From the NCBI GenBank assembly GCA_023231475.1, contig JALJEE010001316.1, positions 1-29,121 of the forward strand: a stretch of 29,121 nucleotides of DNA. The letters are read 5' to 3'. This DNA is from Seison nebaliae. Lineage: Eukaryota; Rotifera; Pararotatoria; Seisonacea; Seisonidae. Below, piece after piece: positions 23,132-29,121 of this stretch (the stretch's first letter is position 1; every line of letters starts with the position of its first letter). The notes under the pieces were generated by a model. It was given only the letters and a program-made list of their open reading frames with translations. It made no database searches and had not been told where the DNA came from. A program made the position numbers and the translations under genes.

Positions 23132-25920
23132 ATGTCAGAAACTCAACACGATGATACCATAACATTACTTTCTACTAAAAATGACTTAGAGGAATTGGAT
23201 GAAACAGAATTCGATTACATAGTAACCGAAAGAATAGAAAATTTTATACCAATTTATGAAACGTTAATTATTTACGGAAAACATTGACTGAAATCAATTT
23301 CAATTAATTCATTAGTGTTGAAGGTAAGCGCATTCAAGGATTGCTTAATGGAAGAGTTTCCATCAAATTCGTCGAAGGATCTCAATATGAAGTTTCATAA
23401 CTTTATCTTAGCAGTTGATTTAAGTAATATTTGAAAGGGAGAATATGTTCGTGGAATGATGAATGGCACTGGCGTGTTTGAATGGAAAGATCATGTTAAA
23501 TATGAAGGCACATTTTCTGACGGCGAGATAACAGGGGAAGGAACCATTACATGGCCGAATGGGAGGTAGATGAAATGTTTTTCTGCAAAACATTCAAATC
23601 AATTAATCTTTTTTTCATTAAGTTTCTACAAAGGGACGGTGGTTGATGGATGGCGTGAAGGTTATGGAAAATTGTACTTGAACGGAGAAATACCGTATAT
23701 CTATTCCGGATATTGGAAGAAAGGTAAAAGGCATGGTATAGGTAAATTAACACTTCGTCGATTGGGCCATAATATCTATTACGGAGAATGGATTAATAAT
23801 CGTAAATCAGGTCTTGGTGTTTGTACTTATCAAAACGGAAATAGATATGAAGGTGAATGGATAAATGATGTGAAACATGGTTATGGACGAATGTTTTGGG
23901 ATGACGTTAACGAAGAATATGCAGGTTTCTGGAAAAATGGTCAAATGGTTTATAATTCCCCATATTATCATCGTAACTTTAAAGTAATTAATAGAGCGGA
24001 GAGGGTCATTACGTTTGGTATGTTAAGCGCACTGAAGTTGGAAGTCCATATAATTTGAGAAATGAGTATATTGGCAATTTTACGAATAACGAGAGAAATG
24101 GTTATGGGAAATTCTATTATGCTGATGGTAGTACCTACGAAGGTAATTGGTCAAATGGAAAGAAACATGGATACGTTGCCCATTCTTTATAAGTTCATTT
24201 AGTGATAATATATTTTTAGGGTAAATTTATCCGCCGAAATGGTGACGACTATGAAGGATTATTCGAGAATAATTATATCAAAGATGGTAGTAAATGTTAA
24301 TTTTCAGATTTCATTTTGGTTCTGAAAAAATAATGAATTTTTTTAGACTTGGAAAACAAGATGGAATTTAACGTCATCAAGTTAAGAATCGATCAAATAT
24401 TGAAATATCTCCCACTCTTCACTCATGAAGAAGAATTAAAATTGGTTTGTAATTTATAAACTTCCCTTCAAATTCTCAATATCGCCTTAAACTTGCGTCT
24501 ACTTTTTCATTTTTACCTATAATATTTCTATTTTAGACAACAAATACTGTCCAACGATATTTAATACCGTTACAAAACGTATATAATTTCTACGCAAACC
24601 TTGGTAAGAACAAAAGTAGAGATAATACATATGTTCTACATCGAATACAATTTTGGAGATTTCTGCTCGATTGCTGTTTAGCTAATGCCGAATTTAGTAT
24701 ACCTGAGATTGATAGAAAATTATGTTACTTCGCTTAATACAATGTAAATAAAGAAAGATTAATCAATAAAATCAATCATCTTATTAGATTATACACAAGA
24801 AGTAAATGAAGAATCTTTAAAACAGATTCATGATCCTTTTTCCAAAATAATTTTCAGAGAGTTCGTCCATCATCTAATTTTCCTTTCATACTTGATTTAC
24901 GGAAAGAGATATTCGTTAGACTTTATAAATTTCGTTTAAATTTAAGAACTATAAAATTCTAGTGGCGATACACCGGTTCTTCAATGGTGTTTAAACAAAC
25001 TGATTAATCATCATATACTCCGTTTTGCAACTGAGCCGAAAGGTAAATTTATTCTGATTTCAATTCATTTAAACCAAATTCTTCCAGGTGAAATATTCAC
25101 ATCTCCAATAAAATTTGGTATCTTCCGGAAATATTATGAAAATTGTCGTCGTATGTTCCTTGCATTATCGAAAAAACGTCAGGTTTTAATTCTTCTTATT
25201 ATTATTATATCATTTAATCATTTTTTAAAGCATGTTCCATTTGATTACACTGTAACAAAGAGAGATTTAATAATGTTTTTCGACTCACTGGACTTAATAA
25301 ATGAAAAATGTAAAATTTCCTCTAACTTACTTGTCCTGTTCATCGAAGAAGCGACAGGGTTTAATGTTGGAATTACAAGTGAGGTTATCTCAACTATACA
25401 AGACGTAGATGGTCCAAAGTCACCACAACTCAGTTTGAAGAGTCAGGAAGTAGAAACTAGCGTAGCAGTTGCATCAAAAAAGACGTCAGCGGCATCAATA
25501 TTTCCACCTACTGAGCTTCCTAATATGAATCGAGAAGTTAATAAGAGTTTTTTGATCGAAAATATTATGGAATTTTATAGATTTGTGTTCTCGAATTCTT
25601 CGAGATTTGTTTACATGTTGCTTACCACTATGATTGCAGTCTCCCGGGGTCTCAAATAAATTTGGTTAGGGATTTTTTTTTAATTCAAAGAATTAAATTT
25701 AATAAATTAATTTTGTTAAAATTCAACCAAATTATTCAAGACTGAAAGTTAATATTTTGTTCCTTAAAATTTAATGTCAATCATATTTTTTACAGAGAAT
25801 AGCGTAACGCTTTATAACAAAGTGGTTCCACTGGATCAAATATATTACTTCTTTGAAGAAGTTTTAGTTAGAAAATTTGAACATGAAATTCAATTAATTA
25901 AAAAAATGAGATATCTTTAA
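23132..25920 (+). CDS. RSPH10B: Radial spoke head protein 10 homologue B (MORN-repeat protein)
   Basis: Axonemal radial-spoke protein of motile cilia and sperm flagella. Thirteen coding exons: 23132-23262, 23316-23391, 23438-23565, 23623-23947, 23995-24174, 24220-24286, 24347-24444, 24537-24723, 24788-24914, 24963-25042, 25088-25182, 25231-25648 and 25796-25920. Every GT-AG junction keeps phase, giving 678 aa. Residues about 70-300 hold nine or ten MORN repeats, such as YEGEWINDVKHGYGRMFW and YIGNFTNNERNGYGKFYY. The C-terminal half is helical. It matches human RSPH10B in order: LRNEYIGNFTN, the FWRFLLDC block, the IHDPFSKIIFREFVHHL block, and a final YYFFEEVLVRKF. Human RSPH10B is about 870 aa; the difference is a shorter N-terminus, a shorter linker and a missing C-terminal charged tail. 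Introns are 45-92 nt except the last (147). The 48-nt intron after residue 497 is free of stops and could be retained in frame. Confidence 0.94.
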
Positions 25921-26297
25921 TTTGTTCATCAATCTTCTTTATACATATCATAAATATGTACTACCTTAAACTAAATGAACTAAACTTCTACTTATAGAAT
26001 TATCTAATTTTGAACTCGATATAAAGAGGAAAACAAACTTAAATCTAACATTATACTGTTATATGTATATATATATAACAAACAATAGCTGTGAAGGTTT
26101 TAAATCAGATCAATAAAAATAAAGTTGAAAAAAATCAAAAAAAATATCTAAAGTCAATGTTCAACAAGTGTTTTATTCGAAACTTATTATTTATTCAATA
26201 TCTTTTTCCATTCAATAATACCATGCGCTTACTTGATAGTAATTGTTTAACATTACCACTTAGATTTTCTAGAATAGATTGATTATTATCTGTTTAG
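25921..26297. other. Convergent 3' region of RSPH10B and the 501-aa protein gene
   Basis: 377 bp between two stop codons on opposite strands. A plus-strand AATAAA lies at about 26112-26117. Minus-strand signals (TTTATT on the plus strand) lie at 26172-26177 and 26190-26195. If these are used, the two 3' UTRs end within about 60 bp of each other or overlap. The plus-strand ORF at 26091-26282 is AT-driven. Confidence 0.4.
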
Positions 26298-27861
26298 TTA
26301 TTTCGGTGTTGCATATGGAGTATCGAATTCGTTAGAGTCTGCCCCACCGACTTTGTCCAACATTATTGAACTTACATGTTCATATTTGAAGATTTGATAA
26401 AAAGTCTTCCAATCAACAATATCTGCAATAAAATCGTCGTTCAAAACAATCCACTTATTATTTCGTCTAGCCAATGTCAAAAAATGACACGGTAGGTTTT
26501 GATCTTCAATTTCCTTATAAAAAGTCTCAAATTGGAAACGACAAATATACTCCATATGTTCAATAATTTGGTCCTTAAAACTATCAGCCAAATTTAATAA
26601 CTTTTGGTCTTTCAGAACATTTGTTAAATATTCAGTTAGCATATGGAATATATTGGCAGAACATGTTTCTAATTCGTCCTGCTGAATAGTGGAAGACGAA
26701 ACTGATTGAAAGTTTCTTATAATATCATCCATTTCTGCTTCTCTTTCGTTAAGAAGGAGGAAACTGATACTTTGAACGTCATAAAGTAACGTTGATTGAG
26801 GACCAAATACTAATTTCTGCCTTAAATTTTCTTCTTTAAAGTCTTTAGGTAATTTAATTGACGAATATTGAGAAATCACAGTGATTTCATGAAAATCAAT
26901 ATCTGTAATTTGTTCCTCCTGATCCTTCAACGGAAATAGAATGTTAGCGAATTCGCGAACAGTAGCTGGGTGTATTTCGAGATAATCATATAATCGATAA
27001 TTGAATGAAATATGTTTTGGTATTAAACCGTTATGCATAAGATGACCTCCAACTTTTTGGAAAATTGGCATATTTATTGTTTCGAAAAGATTGATCGGTA
27101 ATCGAGAATATAATGCATTAGTGTCAGTCTTTTGTGGGGTAAAGCCGATATTGAGAAAATGTATTTCTCGAAAATATTGAACTCCTTCTCCTTCTTTATT
27201 TCGTAATTTAAAATTAGATACTGTTAATTTTAATGGATGAAACAAATCCGTCAAAATCGGTTGCCATCCGTCGAAAACATGGCAATGTAATTTTTCTCTC
27301 TGAATATCATTTAGACAAGTATGAGTTGGAACATACAAGTAACGTATATTATCCCTCATATTTATATTCAATACACTCGTTTTTAAAACTCGAAGATATT
27401 GTTTTAGTAAATAATATGTACCGGCTAAACCAAATCGATATCCACAAAATTGGCCATTGCTTGCCTTTATGAGATTATGTCGCAGAAGATCTCCAGCACT
27501 AATAAGCGGTATTGAATGAAAACAGTTAGCATGTGGATCACGTTGAACGACAGCAGCGAACTCATCAATTATAGTTGTCTCTTCCAAAACCATCCTCTTG
27601 ATTTTAACCATTAAACTTTCTGAAGAAACGATAATTGTTAACATGGCATTTGTTAAACAGACACCTAAATCTAGAGAGTTTGCGAACCCTCCAAGTTCAA
27701 TATTGTTCTTATTATCCATTTCTTCTAATAAATTCCTCTTTCCAGCATAAACAGAATAGGGGAAATTAAGCAAATTATTTTGCATAATCTCATACAATAA
27801 AAATAAACAACAAAAACAGAACTAAAATTTTAACTTTTTCAATTCCTTTTAAAGAAGACAT
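26298..27861 (-). CDS. 501-aa protein of unknown family with N-terminal signal/anchor segment
   Basis: Two exons: 27861-27796 and 27737-26298, joined by a 58-nt GT-AG intron (GTATGAG...GGAAAG) in phase 0. The first exon encodes MSSLKGIEKVKILVLFLLFI, a signal peptide or anchor. The large second exon (479 codons) has rich, protein-like composition and no repeats. The ORF could also start inside the intron at 27797 (MYEIMQ), but the spliced start gives a sensible leader. I do not recognise the family. Between residues about 85 and 190 the order VVQRDP, NGQFCGYRFGLAGTYYLLKQYL and DGWQPI faintly follows the layout of histidine acid phosphatases (RHG motif, GQLT helix, WQPI). The catalytic RHG and a later HD motif are not seen, so at best it would be an inactive, very divergent relative. 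A long, nearly intron-free body contrasts with its 13-exon neighbour. Confidence 0.7.
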
Positions 27862-28466
27862 TATCTTCCAATACTCTTCTTTCGTATGAACATATATGTT
27901 AAGAAGATCGTTATCTAATTGGAGGCATTGATAAAGTATTGATTATTGATGATCATTATCATCTATGAAAAAAAGTTGATTTCAATGGAGTCCTTTCGTT
28001 CTATTTAAATATCGAATTGTTTGATAAATATAGTAGAGATATACTCTTCAGGATCCGATCTTCGACTTCGATGTTAATACAATCTGATAGCTTCCTGGTG
28101 ATAAGAACGTTCTATAAAATTAATCTCCCATTAGTCATTCGTGACTTTATTTGTGCGTTCTTCAGTTATCAAATATATTATAATTCATATATATGAAGGA
28201 AAAAATTAAAAATTAAAAAAATTTTCCTACTGAAAATTATTATTTTTTTTTTATTATAACAACAAATCCCCGCGGGGTAAATAAAATAGGAAAACGGATA
28301 ATTCACTAGGTGAGTCATCGGAAATGAGTGGTTTAGCCTGATCTATTTTTGAGCGTAAGAGTTCCGGCACATAAGATATGATTTTAAAATTCGATATCAT
28401 AGTACGCAAGTTGGTAATGGAAATAGGGGTTTCGAGAGTGTAATATTCACAAAAAAATTTGGTAAT
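27862..28466. other. 5' flank of the 501-aa gene and AT-rich boundary of the LINE
   Basis: AT-rich sequence upstream of the minus-strand 501-aa gene, with no ORF of note. At 28267-28276 lies a perfect GC palindrome, CCCCGCGGGG, in otherwise AT-rich DNA. From about 28200 onward the sequence may already belong to the 3' untranslated part of the retrotransposon. Confidence 0.3.
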
Positions 28467-28467
28467 C

Positions 28468-28599
28468 GGACTTTTTTACACCCCTAGGGATGCGAAAATT
28501 TCTCTTTTTTAATAGGTTAAATGGGGGTGCAAAAACGTCCTACCTCGCAATCTTTCAAAAAAGGGGTGCAAAAAAGTCCTAGGGGTGCAAAAAAGTCCT
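28468..28599. repeat. 19-bp tandem repeats with an inverted partner at the LINE 3' end
   Basis: Two adjacent exact 19-bp units, AGGGGTGCAAAAAAGTCCT, lie at 28562-28580 and 28581-28599, with a diverged copy at 28523-28542. An inverted copy lies at 28468-28488 (GGACTTTTTTACACCCCTAGG), matching 28578-28598 in reverse complement with one mismatch across 21 bp. The arms are 89 bp apart and could form a hairpin in RNA or DNA. The retrotransposon ORF reads through the tandem units (RTFLHP repeated). Confidence 0.85.
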
Positions 28600-29120
28600 A
28601 GGTTCAAAAATTTTAACGGCGAGAAAAAATCTTCACATTGATCGAAAGACGGAATGCAGATTTCTGAGATAGCGATAGAATCAAATATTCTCAAGTATCT
28701 TTCCGCTAAGAGAAGTGGTAAGGGTTTCAGCCCACTGACGCAGAACATAAATGTTCTATTGAAAGGCTTGCCGCATCCGAGTAACATACGTACCGCTCGG
28801 TTATATGCTCGATCAAGGCAAAGTAACGATTTGCGCGTGCTTGACAGGGAGATGGCGAGACCATAAAAGTCACAACAAAAATTCACAAAGAGATGAAGTT
28901 TCAAACGAATCGAAAAGTATTTGCACTTGTGATGAAATGAATAAAACATTCGAAGAAATTTACAACGGATCTTTTCTGTTAATGCCGACGACTTTTTCCT
29001 GTTATCTATCACACATCCCAGGAATTCTTTCTCTTTTACCACCAATTTTTTTAACTCACTACGAGCGGAAAAATGTGGAATATTCGTGAGAATTTTAGAT
29101 TTCGAATCGTTACACATAAC
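28509..29120 (-). mobile_element. Non-LTR retrotransposon, C-terminal part of reverse transcriptase ORF (partial)
   Basis: The frame is open from the right window edge to a stop at 28509. The motif order is that of the end of a LINE reverse transcriptase (CR1/Jockey-like): KSKIL, then EFLGCVID (the F-L-G of the thumb entry), a basic helical stretch, LKLHLFVNFCCDFYGLAI, then LDRAYNRAVRMLLG and a degenerate end. The catalytic YADD region would lie beyond the window. The ORF appears intact for about 150 residues and then runs into simple 19-bp repeats, which suggests the true C-terminus is near 28620 or that the tail is repeat-derived. It lies upstream of the 501-aa gene, on the same strand. The LINE call is firm; the clade is a guess. 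Confidence 0.8.
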
Positions 29121-29121
29121 A

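Noticed and set aside
27233-27472. Plus-strand 79-codon ORF.
   Set aside because: Antisense shadow of the 501-aa gene's main exon.
28654-29089. Plus-strand ORFs across the LINE region.
   Set aside because: Shadows of the minus-strand reverse transcriptase frame, which carries recognisable RT motifs.
1-29121. Bacterial or phage features, CRISPR arrays, riboswitches, tRNA or rRNA genes.
   Set aside because: No repeat-spacer arrays, no operon structure, no A/B-box pairs or rRNA-like blocks were seen; the genes are spliced and eukaryotic.

Overview
This is a piece of an animal (metazoan) nuclear genome, roughly two-thirds A+T by eye. The evidence is spliced genes with GT-AG introns, mostly 45-70 nt, AATAAA-type poly(A) signals, degenerate non-LTR retrotransposon pieces at both ends, and clear orthologues of two eukaryotic proteins: VPS50/syndetin and the radial-spoke MORN protein RSPH10B. 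RSPH10B implies a lineage that still builds motile axonemes (cilia or sperm flagella). Low-complexity Asn, Ser and Gln runs and a Beat-like immunoglobulin protein would suit an arthropod or another small-intron protostome, but the phylum cannot be fixed from this window. There are no bacterial operons, prophage, CRISPR arrays or recognisable tRNA/rRNA genes.

Layout. (1) 2-322: plus-strand fragment resembling a LINE endonuclease domain. (2) 1872-3869, minus: six-exon gene for a secreted, probably GPI-anchored immunoglobulin-like protein (581 aa in my model). (3) About 3.9-17.1 kb: gene-poor, AT-rich. It hides two multi-exon candidates without recognised homologues (plus 7720-8334, minus 10090-10977), several borderline single-exon ORFs, and a TG-rich microsatellite. 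(4) 17131-17853, plus: four-exon gene for a small, very basic protein. (5) 17974-21332, minus: VPS50, five coding exons. It faces the small basic gene tail to tail across 120 bp. (6) 23132-25920, plus: RSPH10B, 13 coding exons, all phases consistent. (7) 26298-27861, minus: a two-exon gene for a 501-aa protein of unknown family, with an N-terminal hydrophobic segment; it converges on RSPH10B across 377 bp. (8) 28.2-29.12 kb: the 3' end of a minus-strand non-LTR retrotransposon with 19-bp tandem and inverted repeats.

The genes do not form a pathway. VPS50 acts in endosomal recycling, RSPH10B in axonemes, and the Ig protein at the cell surface. Gene models were built by hand from ORFs, splice signals and phase matching. 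VPS50 and RSPH10B also rest on conserved blocks that I recall from the human proteins. No database search was possible.
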